Source: Paenibacillus algicola (GTDB taxonomy: Bacteria; Bacillota; Bacilli; Paenibacillales; Paenibacillaceae). Taken from it: a stretch of DNA of 64,000 nt. Where the stretch lies: positions 3,985,001-4,049,000 of the forward strand of contig NZ_CP040396.1 of NCBI RefSeq assembly GCF_005577435.1, read 5' to 3'. The notes beneath the pieces are model-generated. The model did no database searches and was not told the DNA's origin. It saw only the letters and a program-made list of their open reading frames with translations. Each line of letters opens with the position of its first letter. Within the stretch, counting starts at the first letter, position 1. This document shows, piece after piece, positions 43,586-53,527 of this stretch. The position numbers and the translations under genes are program-made.

Positions 43586-45214
43586 ATGGCGTATGAACCA
43601 ATCTGGATGGCCGATCCCGACAAGCTGAACAAATTCGAATTTGTAAAAATGGAGAAAGACGGACTTGATGTCATTCGTACCATTATAGAAGAGTATTCTG
43701 TACAAGGCTTTGATTCCATCACTGCAGATGATATGGACCGCTTCAAATGGGCGGGTGTGTATCAGCAGAAGCCGAAGGACGGACACTTCATGATGCGTGT
43801 GCGCATCAACACCGGCATCATGACGACGGCCCAGGCCCGTGCGCTGGCCGAAATCGCCAGATTGTACGGACGTGACCTGGTAGACGTGACGACGCGTCAG
43901 GCTATTCAGTTCCACTGGCTGACCGTGGAGAGCCTGCCGGATATTTTCAAGCGCCTGGAGGATGTAGGCCTGTACTCCTTCGAGGCTTGCGGAGACTGCC
44001 CGCGTACGATTGTCGGCAACCCGCTGGCGGGCATTGATCCGCATGAGCTTATGGATACGACAGACCTGGTGGAGGAGATCAATGACTTTTTCCTGATGAA
44101 CCGGGATTTCTCCAACCTGCCGCGGAAATACAAAATTTCCATCTCTGCGAACCCGTATAACAATGCCAATGCCGAGATTAACGACCTGGCTTTGACGCCG
44201 GCCGTCAAGGTGATTGACGGTCAGGAAGTGATCGGCTTCCATGTCATGGTGGGCGGCGGCCTGTCGGCGAAGCCGCATCTGGCGCAGCCCCTGGATATTT
44301 TTGTCCGCCCTGAGGATGCCCTGCGTGTCGCTGTCGGCGTAACCACCATCTTCCGGGACTACGGCTACCGTCAGAAGCGTCATCATGCACGCCTGAAGTT
44401 CCTGGTCGCGGACTGGGGACCGGAGAAGTTCAAGGAGAAGCTGGTCGAGCTGGTCGGCGACTTGCCTTCGCGCGGCGAGGACAAGACGCTGGGCTGGGAG
44501 GCTGCTTATTTCGATGGCGTTCATCCGCAGCGCGGCCAAGGACTGAACTATGTCGGACTGAACGTTCCGGTCGGACGTCTGGATGCCGATGAGCTGATCC
44601 AGCTTGCCGATGCGGCGGACATCTACGGCGATGGCAAGATTCGCACAACGATGTCCCAGAACATCATTCTCAGCGGCGTGCCGGACGAGAAGGTAGAAGA
44701 ACTGCTGGACGCCCCGGTGCTGCAGCGCCTGACACCGAACCCGCGTCACTTCATGAGCCGCACAGTGTCCTGCACAGGCAATGAGTTCTGTAACCTCGCG
44801 ATTGTCGAGACGAAGAATCGTGCCAAGCTGGTCGCCGAGTACCTCGATGAGAATGTAGCCCTGAATGAGAAGGTCCGCATCCACTTTATCGGCTGCCCGA
44901 ATTCCTGCGGTCAGAAGCATATTGCAGACATCGGCCTGCAGGGCTCTCTGATCAAGACGCCGGACGGCATGGTCGATGCGTTCGACATCGCCGTTGGCGG
45001 CTCCCTGGGACCAGGCGCTCAGCTGAACAAGGCACTGAAGGGCCGCGTAAAAGGAGATCACGTCGGTCCGGTGCTGGCACAGCTGCTGCTGTTCTATAAG
45101 GAGAATCGATTGTCTCCAGAGGAAAGCTTTTTTGAATATACTCAGCGTGTCGGCATCCCGGCCTTCCAGGAGAAGCTGACCGAGATTCTGGCCTCCGAGA
45201 CGGCAGCCTCTTAA
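43586..45214 (+). CDS. Ferredoxin-type nitrite/sulfite reductase (siroheme, 4Fe-4S)
   Basis: A 542-residue enzyme of the assimilatory nitrite/sulfite reductase family, which carries six-electron reductions on a siroheme-Fe4S4 centre. The cluster cysteines are in CTGNEFC and, about 38 residues later, CPNSC. Both half-domains show the family fold (TTRQAIQFHW, GDCPRTIVGNPLAGID, HVMVGGGLSAKP). It is a single-chain NirA/SIR-type protein without flavin domains. Whether it reduces nitrite or sulfite cannot be decided; no nitrate or sulfate genes are adjacent. The start is ATG 43586, 10 bases after AGGAGG; the frame reaches a TTG at 43565 but that lies before the site. Confidence 0.92.
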   Translation: MAYEPIWMADPDKLNKFEFVKMEKDGLDVIRTIIEEYSVQGFDSITADDMDRFKWAGVYQQKPKDGHFMMRVRINTGIMTTAQARALAEIARLYGRDLVDVTTRQAIQFHWLTVESLPDIFKRLEDVGLYSFEACGDCPRTIVGNPLAGIDPHELMDTTDLVEEINDFFLMNRDFSNLPRKYKISISANPYNNANAEINDLALTPAVKVIDGQEVIGFHVMVGGGLSAKPHLAQPLDIFVRPEDALRVAVGVTTIFRDYGYRQKRHHARLKFLVADWGPEKFKEKLVELVGDLPSRGEDKTLGWEAAYFDGVHPQRGQGLNYVGLNVPVGRLDADELIQLADAADIYGDGKIRTTMSQNIILSGVPDEKVEELLDAPVLQRLTPNPRHFMSRTVSCTGNEFCNLAIVETKNRAKLVAEYLDENVALNEKVRIHFIGCPNSCGQKHIADIGLQGSLIKTPDGMVDAFDIAVGGSLGPGAQLNKALKGRVKGDHVGPVLAQLLLFYKENRLSPEESFFEYTQRVGIPAFQEKLTEILASETAAS

Positions 45215-45229
45215 GCCAGATCCATGATG

Positions 45230-45271
45230 AATAGCCCTGCAGGCTCCCGGCCGGGAGCCTGCAGGGCTATT
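45230..45271. terminator. Perfect 42-base palindromic terminator after the reductase gene
   Basis: Arms of 21 bases (45230-45250 and 45251-45271), starting AATAGCCCTGCAGG and ending with its complement, are perfectly complementary with no spacer. The right side continues TTGTG. It starts 15 bases after the reductase stop and should be a very strong terminator. The next 140 bases up to the uvrA stop hold nothing recognisable. Confidence 0.85.
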
Positions 45272-45414
45272 TGTGTTGTCAGGCGCGCTGTCCTGCGGCG
45301 CCTAGCCGGGGCTTGGCGACCGCAAGTGCAGTCGGCGCTGTGTACAGGCCGCAGGCGTCACGCCTTGCGGCTCATGTCAGAGCGCTTAAGCCAGGGGCGC
45401 GCTGGAATCAGCTG

Positions 45415-48318
45415 CTACTTCACGACCGGCTCCTCTGCCTCCGCTTTCGCGGCGGCTTCCTGTGCCTTGCGGTTCATGGCCTCCGTGCGCTCTGTGTCCC
45501 GCTCCAGGATCGGCTTCAGATATTTGCCGGTATAAGACTCCGGCACCTTCACCAGCTGCTCCGGAGTGCCGACAGCAAGGACGGTACCCCCGCCGCTGCC
45601 GCCTTCAGGCCCCAAATCAATCAAATAATCCGCCGTCTTAATGACGTCCAGATTGTGCTCGATGACGAGCACAGACTCACCGGAGTCAACCAGTCGGTGC
45701 AGCACAATGAGCAGGCGGTCAATGTCATCAACATGCAGCCCTGTCGTCGGCTCATCCAGAATGTACATCGTCTTGCCCGTACTGCGCCGGTACAGCTCGG
45801 ATGCCAGCTTCACGCGCTGGGCCTCGCCGCCCGACAGCGTGGTGGCTGGCTGTCCCAGCTTGATATATCCGAGACCCACATCCATCAGCGTCTGCATCTT
45901 GCGGTGCACCTTCGGAATGTTCTGGAAGAACTCGGTGGCATCCTCCACGGTCATTTCCAGTACGTCGGAAATGTTCTTGCCTTTATACTTGACCTCCAGC
46001 GTCTCACGGTTATAGCGCTTGCCCTTGCACACCTCGCACGGCACATAAATATCCGGCAGAAAGTGCATTTCAATCTTAATAATTCCGTCACCCCGGCAGG
46101 CTTCACAGCGTCCGCCTTTGACGTTGAAGCTGAAGCGGCCTTTCTTATACCCGCGCAGCTTCGCTTCATTCGTCAGGGCAAAAATATCCCGGATATCATC
46201 AAACACTCCCGTATACGTTGCCGGGTTGGAGCGCGGCGTCCGGCCAATGGGCGACTGGTCGATGTCGATTACCTTCTCGATATGCTCCAGACCCTTCATT
46301 TCCCGGTATTGCCCTGGACGAACCCGGGCTTTATTCAAGTCGCGGGCGAGCGTTTTGTACAGGATCTCATTTACCAGCGTCGATTTCCCGGAGCCGGACA
46401 CACCCGTGACCGCCGTAAACACACCGATTGGAATTTTGACGTTAATGTTCTTGAGGTTGTTCTCCTTCGCACCCTTGATCTCCAGCCAGCGCTGATCCGG
46501 CTTGCGGCGTTTGCTATGAACCGGAATGAACTTGCGGCCGCTCAGGTACTGCCCGGTCAGTGAGTTCTCATCCTCCATAACCTCTTTTGGTGTTCCTTGA
46601 GAAATCACGTTTCCGCCGTGAATGCCCGCGCCAGGACCGATATCAATAATATAGTCCGCCGCCAGCATGGTGTCCTCATCATGCTCCACCACGATCAGCG
46701 TGTTGCCGAGGTCACGCATATGCTCAAGCGTTGAGATCAGGCGGTCGTTATCCCGCTGATGCAGCCCGATGCTGGGCTCATCCAGAATGTAGAGCACGCC
46801 CATCAGGCTCGAGCCAATCTGGGTAGCCAGGCGGATCCGTTGCGCTTCACCGCCGGATAGTGTCCCTGCAGAGCGGCTGAGCGTGAGATAATCCAGCCCG
46901 ACGTTTACAAGAAAGCCGAGACGGCTGTTAATCTCCTTCAGGATCAGGTTTGCGATCTGCTGCTCCTTCTCTGACAGCTCCAGGCCGTCAAAGAAGCGCG
47001 AGGCATCCCCAACGGACAGGCTCGTCACATACGCCATGTTCTGGTCGTTAATCGTGACGGCCAGGCTCTCTTTTTTCAGGCGATGGCCCTTACACACATC
47101 ACATGGCTTCGAGCTCATATAGCCTTCAATGTATTCGCGAATCCCTTCGGAGTTCGTATCACGGTAACGGCGCTCCAGATTCGGAATAATCCCTTCAAAG
47201 GTGACATGCGCTTCCTTCCGCTGCCCGAAATCATTCTCATATTTAAAATGGATCTTCTGACTGCCTGTGCCGTACAGCAAAATCTTCATCTGCTCCGGGC
47301 TGAGCGAGCTTACGGGCACATCCATCGGGATTTTGAAATGGCGGCAGACCGAGCTCAAAAATTGCGGATAATACGTTGAGGTACCGCCAGACCAGGCCTG
47401 GAACGCTCCATCCTCAATGCTCTTGCTCTGATCCGGCACCAGCAGCTCCGGATCGACAATCATCTCTACCCCCAGGCCGTCACATTCCGGACAGGCACCA
47501 AATGGCGTGTTGAAGGAGAACATCCGCGGGGACAGCTCCTCCATACTGAAGCCGCACACCGGGCAGGCGAAGTTGGAGCTGAAGCGCAGCTCCTCCTGGC
47601 CGATAATATCGACCAGCAGCTGGCCGCCGGACAGCTTCAGCGCCGTCTCAATGGAATCGGCCAGCCGGGCCTCAACGTCCGGCTTTACGACGATCCGGTC
47701 GATCACAACGTCAATCGTATGCTTTTTGTTCTTCTCCAGCTCAATGCTTTCGGACAGGTCACGAAGCTCGCCATTGACCCGTACGCGGACAAAGCCCTGC
47801 CGGGAAATATCTGCAAACAGGCTCTTGTGCTCACCCTTGCGGCCGGCAATAACCGGAGCCAGAATCTGCAGCCGGGTCTTCTCCGGATATTGCATAATCC
47901 GGTCCACCATCTGCTCCACCGTCTGTGAAGTAATCTCGATGCCGTGATCCGGGCAATGCGGATGGCCCACGCGGGCAAAAAGCAGCCGCAAATAGTCGTA
48001 AATCTCCGTTACGGTTCCGACCGTAGAGCGCGGGTTCCGGCTGGTCGTCTTCTGGTCGATCGAGATGGCCGGGGATAAGCCGTCGATGGAATCCACATCC
48101 GGCTTCTCCATCTGCCCCAGAAACTGGCGGGCATACGCCGACAGGGATTCTACATATCGGCGCTGGCCTTCCGCGTAAATCGTGTCAAAGGCCAGCGAGG
48201 ATTTACCGGAGCCGCTAAGGCCGGTCAGTACGACGAATTTATCCCGCGGTATGGTCACATCAATATTTTTCAGGTTGTGGGCGCGTGCGCCCTTGATTAC
48301 TATATTATCGCTCGCCAA
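45415..48318 (-). CDS. uvrA: Excinuclease ABC subunit UvrA
   Basis: A 967-residue DNA-damage sensor of nucleotide excision repair. It has two ABC ATPase halves: Walker [10 protein letters not shown] near residue 35 and GVSGSGKST near 640, each with LSGGEAQR. Zinc-binding sets CPVC...CPEC and CEAC...CEVC are present. The start is TTG 48318, 9 bases after GAGGAG, giving [17 protein letters not shown] as in the family. ATG 48327 lies directly against that site and is unlikely. The C-terminal ~20 residues are Ala/Glu-rich. It follows uvrB by 19 bases in one operon. Confidence 0.96.
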   Translation of the reverse strand: MASDNIVIKGARAHNLKNIDVTIPRDKFVVLTGLSGSGKSSLAFDTIYAEGQRRYVESLSAYARQFLGQMEKPDVDSIDGLSPAISIDQKTTSRNPRSTVGTVTEIYDYLRLLFARVGHPHCPDHGIEITSQTVEQMVDRIMQYPEKTRLQILAPVIAGRKGEHKSLFADISRQGFVRVRVNGELRDLSESIELEKNKKHTIDVVIDRIVVKPDVEARLADSIETALKLSGGQLLVDIIGQEELRFSSNFACPVCGFSMEELSPRMFSFNTPFGACPECDGLGVEMIVDPELLVPDQSKSIEDGAFQAWSGGTSTYYPQFLSSVCRHFKIPMDVPVSSLSPEQMKILLYGTGSQKIHFKYENDFGQRKEAHVTFEGIIPNLERRYRDTNSEGIREYIEGYMSSKPCDVCKGHRLKKESLAVTINDQNMAYVTSLSVGDASRFFDGLELSEKEQQIANLILKEINSRLGFLVNVGLDYLTLSRSAGTLSGGEAQRIRLATQIGSSLMGVLYILDEPSIGLHQRDNDRLISTLEHMRDLGNTLIVVEHDEDTMLAADYIIDIGPGAGIHGGNVISQGTPKEVMEDENSLTGQYLSGRKFIPVHSKRRKPDQRWLEIKGAKENNLKNINVKIPIGVFTAVTGVSGSGKSTLVNEILYKTLARDLNKARVRPGQYREMKGLEHIEKVIDIDQSPIGRTPRSNPATYTGVFDDIRDIFALTNEAKLRGYKKGRFSFNVKGGRCEACRGDGIIKIEMHFLPDIYVPCEVCKGKRYNRETLEVKYKGKNISDVLEMTVEDATEFFQNIPKVHRKMQTLMDVGLGYIKLGQPATTLSGGEAQRVKLASELYRRSTGKTMYILDEPTTGLHVDDIDRLLIVLHRLVDSGESVLVIEHNLDVIKTADYLIDLGPEGGSGGGTVLAVGTPEQLVKVPESYTGKYLKPILERDTERTEAMNRKAQEAAAKAEAEEPVVK

Positions 48319-48337
48319 ACCTTTCATCTCCTCACTG

Positions 48338-50329
48338 TTACTCCGCCTTCAGCTCAAGCAGCGCATCGCGCAGCTCCGCCGCCCGTTCGAACTGCAAGTT
48401 CTTGGCCGCTTCCTTCATCTCGACCTCCAGACGCTCGATGACCGACTGACGGTCCTTCTTCGACATCTTGGCCGCCGGGCCGGTCAAATAATCCGCCTTG
48501 CTCTCCGCCGCCTTGGTGGCCTCGATGACATCGCGCACCTTTTTGCGGATCGTCTGCGGCGTAATGCCGTGTCTCTCATTGTACTCTTCCTGTACAGCGC
48601 GCCGCCGCTCGGTTTCCTTGATGGCTCGGTCCATGGAATCCGTTATTTTATCCCCGTACATAATGACGCGTCCCTCCGAGTTCCGCGCCGCCCGTCCAAT
48701 CGTCTGGATCAGGGATCGGTCCGAGCGCAGGAAGCCCTCTTTATCGGCATCCAGAATCGCAACGAGGGACACTTCCGGCAGGTCCAGCCCCTCCCTTAAC
48801 AGGTTAATACCCACGAGCACGTGGAATGTACCGAGCCGCAGATCGCGCAAAATCTGCATCCGCTCAAACGTCTTGATCTCCGAGTGCATGTAGCGGACCT
48901 TGATGCCGATCTCCTTCAGGTAGTCGGTGAGGTCTTCGGCCATTTTCTTGGTCAGTGTTGTAATCAAGACCCGCTCGTCCTTAGCCGTGCGATCATGGAT
49001 TTCGCCGATGATGTCATCAATCTGCCCTTCCGTCGGGCGGACCTCAATGAGCGGATCCAGCAAGCCGGTCGGCCGGATGATCTGCTCCACCATCGTATCG
49101 CAATGCTCCAGCTCGTAAGGCCCCGGCGTGGCGGACACGTAAATAATCTGGCTCACCTTCTCCTCAAATTCCTCGAATTTGAGCGGGCGGTTGTCCAGTG
49201 CTGACGGGAGGCGGAAGCCGTGGTCAACGAGGACGGTTTTGCGGGCCTTATCCCCGTTGTACATCGCCCGAATCTGCGGCAGCGTCACATGGGATTCATC
49301 AATGACGATGAGCATATCATCCGGAAAATAATCCATCAGCGTGTACGGCGTCGCTCCCGGCTCCCGGAAGGTCAGCGGACCGGAATAGTTCTCGATCCCG
49401 GAGCAGAAGCCGACCTCCTTCATCATCTCGATGTCATAGTTCGTGCGCTGCTCCAGACGCTGGGCCTCGAGCAGCTTGCCCTCACTCTTCAGCACCTCCA
49501 GGCGCTCCTGCAGCTCCCGCTCAATATTCACGAGCGCGGCGCGCATCGTCTCCTCCCGGGTCACGAAGTGAGACGCCGGAAAAATAGCTACGTGATCCCG
49601 CTCGCCCACCAGCTCACCGGTGAGAACATCAATTTCAGTAATGCGCTCAATCTCATCGCCGAACAGCTCCACACGGACTGCATGCTCACCCTTTGATGCC
49701 GGAAAAATCTCGATGACATCTCCGCGCACCCGAAACGTGCCCCGGACAAAGTTAATATCATTGCGCTGGTACTGGATGTCCACCAGACGGGACAGGATCT
49801 GGTTGCGCGGCTTCTCCATGCCTACTCGCAGCGAGAGCAGCATCTCGCCGTACTCCATCGGAGACCCCAGGCCGTAAATGCAGGACACGCTCGCTACGAT
49901 AATGACATCCCGGCGTTCGAACAGGGAGCTTGTGGCGGAGTGGCGGAGCTTGTCAATCTCCTCGTTCACGCTGGAATCCTTCTCAATATAAGTATCCGAG
50001 GACGGAATGTACGCCTCCGGCTGATAGTAATCGTAATAGCTGACGAAATAATCGACCGAGTTATTGGGGAAAAATTCCTTGAACTCACTCGCCAGCTGTG
50101 CCGCCAGCGTCTTGTTATGCGCGATCACGAGCGTCGGCCGATTCAGCTTCGCAATCGTCTGGGCAATCGTAAACGTCTTGCCGGTTCCCGTCGCACCGAG
50201 CAGCGTCTGATGACGCTTACCCTCTCGCACGCCCTGCACCAGCTGCTCAATCGCTCCCGGCTGGTCGCCCTGCGGATCAAACTCCGATTGGAGCTCAAAG
50301 GATTTCGTACTGACCACGAGATCACTCAT
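48338..50329 (-). CDS. uvrB: Excinuclease ABC subunit UvrB
   Basis: A 663-residue helicase-like component of nucleotide excision repair that receives damage from UvrA and recruits UvrC. Walker A is GATGTGKT, the damage-probing beta-hairpin is [12 protein letters not shown], and helicase motifs [14 protein letters not shown] and QTIGRAARN are clear. The C-terminal UVR motif ([18 protein letters not shown]) binds UvrC. The start is ATG 50329 (MSDLVVS); the frame runs to 50416 but the extra residues are not part of the family. It is the first gene of uvrB-uvrA. Confidence 0.96.
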   Translation of the reverse strand: MSDLVVSTKSFELQSEFDPQGDQPGAIEQLVQGVREGKRHQTLLGATGTGKTFTIAQTIAKLNRPTLVIAHNKTLAAQLASEFKEFFPNNSVDYFVSYYDYYQPEAYIPSSDTYIEKDSSVNEEIDKLRHSATSSLFERRDVIIVASVSCIYGLGSPMEYGEMLLSLRVGMEKPRNQILSRLVDIQYQRNDINFVRGTFRVRGDVIEIFPASKGEHAVRVELFGDEIERITEIDVLTGELVGERDHVAIFPASHFVTREETMRAALVNIERELQERLEVLKSEGKLLEAQRLEQRTNYDIEMMKEVGFCSGIENYSGPLTFREPGATPYTLMDYFPDDMLIVIDESHVTLPQIRAMYNGDKARKTVLVDHGFRLPSALDNRPLKFEEFEEKVSQIIYVSATPGPYELEHCDTMVEQIIRPTGLLDPLIEVRPTEGQIDDIIGEIHDRTAKDERVLITTLTKKMAEDLTDYLKEIGIKVRYMHSEIKTFERMQILRDLRLGTFHVLVGINLLREGLDLPEVSLVAILDADKEGFLRSDRSLIQTIGRAARNSEGRVIMYGDKITDSMDRAIKETERRRAVQEEYNERHGITPQTIRKKVRDVIEATKAAESKADYLTGPAAKMSKKDRQSVIERLEVEMKEAAKNLQFERAAELRDALLELKAE

Positions 50330-50451
50330 GTGTTCAATCACACCCTTATCGTCTAAAATATTGTATATTAACGTTTCTATCGTAACTTCCCGATGTAAAA
50401 AGAAAGAGACCTGCATTTTTTGTTTAGACCTCTTCGTTTTGTGTTTAATAA

Positions 50452-50463
50452 GAATATTTGTTC
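50452..50463 (-). promoter_or_regulatory. SOS-like box (LexA/DinR) in the uvrB promoter
   Basis: GAACAAATATTC on the minus strand fits the Bacillota LexA pattern GAAC-N4-GTTC with one change. It lies just downstream of the -10 box, so binding would block the promoter. uvrBA is a known LexA target in B. subtilis. Confidence 0.5.
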
Positions 50464-50470
50464 CCCTGCA

Positions 50471-50499
50471 ATTATACTCTTTTCGTTTTTTTGTTGCAA
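50471..50499 (-). promoter_or_regulatory. Promoter of uvrB-uvrA
   Basis: On the minus strand TTGCAA (50494-50499) is followed by exactly 17 bases and then TATAAT (50471-50476), a near-consensus sigma-A promoter. The leader to uvrB is about 130 bases. A second TATAAT on the plus strand at 50506-50511 probably serves motA. Confidence 0.75.
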
Positions 50500-50544
50500 A
50501 CCTTATATAATAGTTCTCTACATAAAAGGAGATGATTGCTCATC

Positions 50545-51345
50545 ATGGATATTACCATTATTCTCGGGCTTTTGGCAGGGCTTGCTGCACTGATCGGCGG
50601 CTTCTTGTGGGAAGGCGGTCAGCTTGGCGGACTGCTCCAGGGCAACGCCGCCCTGATCGTCTTCGGCGGTACGGCCGCAGCCGTCGTGATCAGCTTTCCA
50701 GCCTCCCGGCTGCGGACAATTCCTGCCGCGCTCCGCTTCGCTTTCGGGCGGCGGAGCCGCTCGCCGCTGCAGCTTATTGAGGACGTGGTCGACATGGCCA
50801 CGTTAGCCCGCCGCACCGGCGTGCTTGCACTGGAGGAGGCGGCCGCTGAGCATCCCGATCCTTTTTTGCGTGAAGGCATGGGGATGATTGTCGACGGGAC
50901 GGACGGGGACGCGGTGCGCCAGATTCTGGAGCTGGAGATGGATGCCACCGAGCAGAAGCATGAAGGCTATGCCAAAATCTTCGAGGCCGCGGGGGGCTAT
51001 GCGCCGACCATGGGGATCATCGGTACCGTAATGGGCCTCGTTCACGTTCTGGGCGGGCTTCAGGATCCGACCCAGCTCGGTCCGTCGATCGCGGTTGCTT
51101 TTACCGCCACCCTGTACGGGGTTGCCAGTGCCAATATTATCTTTCTTCCCATCGCTTCCAAGATTAAAGCACGCAGCGAGGAAGAAATTCAAAATATGGA
51201 GCTGCTGCTAGAGGGCATTCTCGCCGTTCAGCAGGGACAGCATCCACTTCTCGTCCGCAAAAAGCTGAACACCTACACGCTCGAAAACAGCTTCTCCGCT
51301 GCCACGCCGACAACAAGGGGGACGGCCCATGAGACGGCCGATTAA
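50545..51345 (+). CDS. motA: Flagellar motor stator protein MotA
   Basis: A 266-residue stator subunit with four membrane helices: two near the N terminus (ITIILGLLAGLAALIGG, NAALIVFGGTAAAVVIS) and two at about 145-205 (GYAPTMGIIGTVMGLVHVL, AVAFTATLYGVASANIIFLP). The cytoplasmic loop contacts FliG. The proline pattern around GYAPTMGIIGTVMGL is typical. AAGGAG at 50526-50531 is 13 bases from ATG 50545; TTG 50536 is nearer and is an alternative start. Whether it uses H+ (MotA) or Na+ (MotP) cannot be told. It overlaps motB by 17 bases. Confidence 0.88.
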   Translation: MDITIILGLLAGLAALIGGFLWEGGQLGGLLQGNAALIVFGGTAAAVVISFPASRLRTIPAALRFAFGRRSRSPLQLIEDVVDMATLARRTGVLALEEAAAEHPDPFLREGMGMIVDGTDGDAVRQILELEMDATEQKHEGYAKIFEAAGGYAPTMGIIGTVMGLVHVLGGLQDPTQLGPSIAVAFTATLYGVASANIIFLPIASKIKARSEEEIQNMELLLEGILAVQQGQHPLLVRKKLNTYTLENSFSAATPTTRGTAHETAD

Positions 51346-52207
51346 ATCCACCCGTCGGGAACGCCGCCGCCAGGGCGCCGGAGATCAAAGAGACCGCTGG
51401 ATGATTACTTACGCCGATCTGATCACGCTGCTGCTCATTTTCTTTGTGGTCCTGTTCGCGATGAGCCGGCTGGATACCGAGAAATATGACCGTGTTACCC
51501 AGTCGCTGCAGGCCACCTTCCAGAGCGGAGATTCCCTGCTGGAACATGGCTCCGGCTTGATTCAGGGCGGCAGCGCGGGAGACATCGGATCGCCTGATGG
51601 AGACGGGGCTGCGGGTGACAGCGTATGGCCTGATGAAGACGGCAATGATGGGACTGTGCCTGACGCAGATGGCGAATCTGACACAGACCCAGGTACCTCT
51701 GGTCCCATGACTCAGCGGGAGCTTGCCTTCCGAGAGCAGGAGGAGGAGCTGGCAGACTTTATGGAAGTCATTAAACAATATGTGGCGCTAAACCTACTGG
51801 AAGGGGATATTTTTATCGCGGATGAGCCGCAGGGCATTGCCATTACACTGAGCGACCGCTTTCTGTTCGACCCGGGACAAGCCCAGCTCAAGGACGGGGC
51901 AGCACCGGTGCTTGGCAAGCTGGCGAGCCTTTTTCAAGACCTCAGCGCCGTAGTCAGCATAGAAGGACATACGGACAATGTGCCGGTCGGGCTCCAGTCT
52001 CCGTATGCAGATAACTGGGAGCTGTCCGGTGCCCGGGCGATGTCCGTGCTCCGCTTCTTCCTGGACCGTCAGGGCCTGAGCCCGGACAGCTTCCAGTACG
52101 CGGGCTACGCCGACACCCGGCCGGCCGGCGATAACAGCACGACCGCCGGCCGGCAGAAGAACCGCCGCGTCGAAATCACCGTCCTCCGCCAGCTTCGGGC
52201 GGAGTAG
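51329..52207 (+). CDS. motB: Flagellar motor stator protein MotB
   Basis: A 292-residue stator subunit. A single N-terminal membrane helix contains WMITYADLITLLLIFFVVL, with the ion-carrying Asp in YADL. A long acidic, Gly/Asp-rich linker (about 75-130) follows, then an OmpA-like peptidoglycan-binding domain (about 160-285: IEGHTDNVPVG, WELSGARAMSVLRFF, NRRVEI). It is coupled to motA by a 17-base overlap. The stop at 52207 is followed within 70 bases by repeat array 2, with no clear terminator between. Confidence 0.9.
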   Translation: MRRPIKSTRRERRRQGAGDQRDRWMITYADLITLLLIFFVVLFAMSRLDTEKYDRVTQSLQATFQSGDSLLEHGSGLIQGGSAGDIGSPDGDGAAGDSVWPDEDGNDGTVPDADGESDTDPGTSGPMTQRELAFREQEEELADFMEVIKQYVALNLLEGDIFIADEPQGIAITLSDRFLFDPGQAQLKDGAAPVLGKLASLFQDLSAVVSIEGHTDNVPVGLQSPYADNWELSGARAMSVLRFFLDRQGLSPDSFQYAGYADTRPAGDNSTTAGRQKNRRVEITVLRQLRAE

Positions 52208-52275
52208 GCGCGGCGGCGGGCGGCACGCGATGGGCGGGCGGCGGGCGGCACGCCCGTCAACGACCACGCCGCATC

Positions 52276-53281
52276 GAGTTCGGTTTTTCGCATTCGTTTG
52301 CTCCAGATCCGCCACAGTGACTCATCGGGTTCGGTTTTTCGCATTCATTTACTCCAGATCCGCCATAGCGCCGCATTGAGTTCGCTTTTTCGCATTCGTT
52401 TGCTCCAGTTCCGCCACTGCGCCGCATCGAGATCGGTTTTTCGCATTCGTTTGCTCCAGATCCGCCATACCGCCGCATCGAGTTCGGTTTTTCGCACTCG
52501 TTTGCTCCAGATCCGCCCCACCGTCGCATCGAGTTCGGTTTTTCGCATTCGTTTGCTCCAGATCCGCCCCACCGTCGCATCGAGTTCGGTTTTTCGCGTT
52601 CGTTTGGCGCGGGGGCGGTATGCGGACCCATCGAGTTCGGTTTTTCGCATTCGTTTACTCCAGAACCGCCACACCGCCGCATTGAGTTCGGTTTTTCGCA
52701 TTCATTTGCTCCAGATCCGCCATAGCGTCGCATCGAATTCGCTTTTTCGCACTCATTTACTCCAGAACCGCCATAGCGCCGCATTGAGTTCGGTTTTTCG
52801 CATTCGTTTGCTCCAGATCCGCCATACCGCCGCATCGAGTTCGCTTTTTCGCATTCGTTTACTCCAGTTCCGCCACTGCGCCGCATCGAGATCGGTTTTT
52901 CGCATTCGTTTGCTCCAGATCCGCCATACCGCCCCATCGAGTTCGGTGTTTGCATTCGTTTGCTCCAGATCTGCCACTGCGCCGCATCGAGTTCGGTTTT
53001 TCGCATTCGTTTGCTCCAGATCCGCCATACCGCCGCATCGAGTTCGCTTTTTCGCACTCATTTGCTCCAGATCCGCCACAGTGATTCATCGAGTTCGGTT
53101 TTTCGCACTTATTTACTCCAGATCCACCATCGCGCCGCATTGAGTTCGCTTTTTCGCACTCATTTGCTCCAGATCCGCCACTGCGCCGCATCGAGTTCGG
53201 TTTTTCGCATTCGTTTGGCGCGGGGGCGGTATGCGTTCGCATCGAGTTCGCTTTTTCGCACTTATTTACTCCAGATCCACC
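52276..53281 (+). repeat. 51-bp tandem repeat array 2 (20 units)
   Basis: Twenty units, T5 runs every 51 bases from 52284 to 53252, except the unit at 52947, which reads GGTGTTTGCATTC and is 50 bases long. Most variable halves read CTCCAGATCCGCCATACCG and close variants; those after 52590 and 53201 are of the GGCGCGGGGGCGG type shared with array 1. The array lies between the convergent motB and MinJ-like genes, after a G+C-rich stretch in which GGCGGGCGGCACGC occurs twice (about 52212-52254). Several frames stay open for hundreds of residues on both strands, but the 50-base unit shifts the frame, so no CDS is called. Confidence 0.97.
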
Positions 53282-53404
53282 AAAGTTCAGCCCCCCTTCA
53301 GTTCATCACCTCCCTGATCGGCGGCAGGCTGGAGGTCAGCCGGTAAACGCCCTTTACTGTCGTCACCAGACTGTCGGTGTACAGCAAATCGGAGATTATG
53401 TAGG

Positions 53405-53446
53405 GAAAAATGATAAAAGTGCTGCAGCACGGAGGCCGCAGCACTT
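53405..53446 (-). terminator. Terminator of the MinJ-like gene
   Basis: AAGTGCTGC (53417-53425) and GCAGCACTT (53438-53446) form a perfect 9-bp stem with a 12-base loop. On the minus strand it is followed by TTTATCATTTTT. It lies about 80 bases after the stop at 53528. The stretch from 53282 to 53404 has no recognisable gene. Confidence 0.75.
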
Positions 53447-53527
53447 GAGAAGAAATCGTACTCAGATTGCTATTTTTTATCTCAAGAACGCATGAGTCAC
53501 AAAAAATATAGGCCCTTGCCTGCCTCG

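Noticed and set aside
43577..45061. 494-codon minus-strand open frame opposite the nitrite/sulfite reductase
   Set aside because: Antisense shadow of a strongly conserved gene, no motifs or ribosome site.
52257..53242. Long open reading frames of 110-280 codons across repeat array 2 on both strands, with 17-residue periodic products
   Set aside because: They arise because a 51-base unit without stops repeats in frame. The 50-base unit at 52947 shifts the frame, no ribosome site is seen and both strands are equally open.
53298..53420. Short minus-strand open frame ending VYRLTSSLPPIREVMN
   Set aside because: It looks somewhat protein-like but has no start with a ribosome site and crosses the MinJ-like terminator. 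It may be a gene remnant, but there is not enough to call it.
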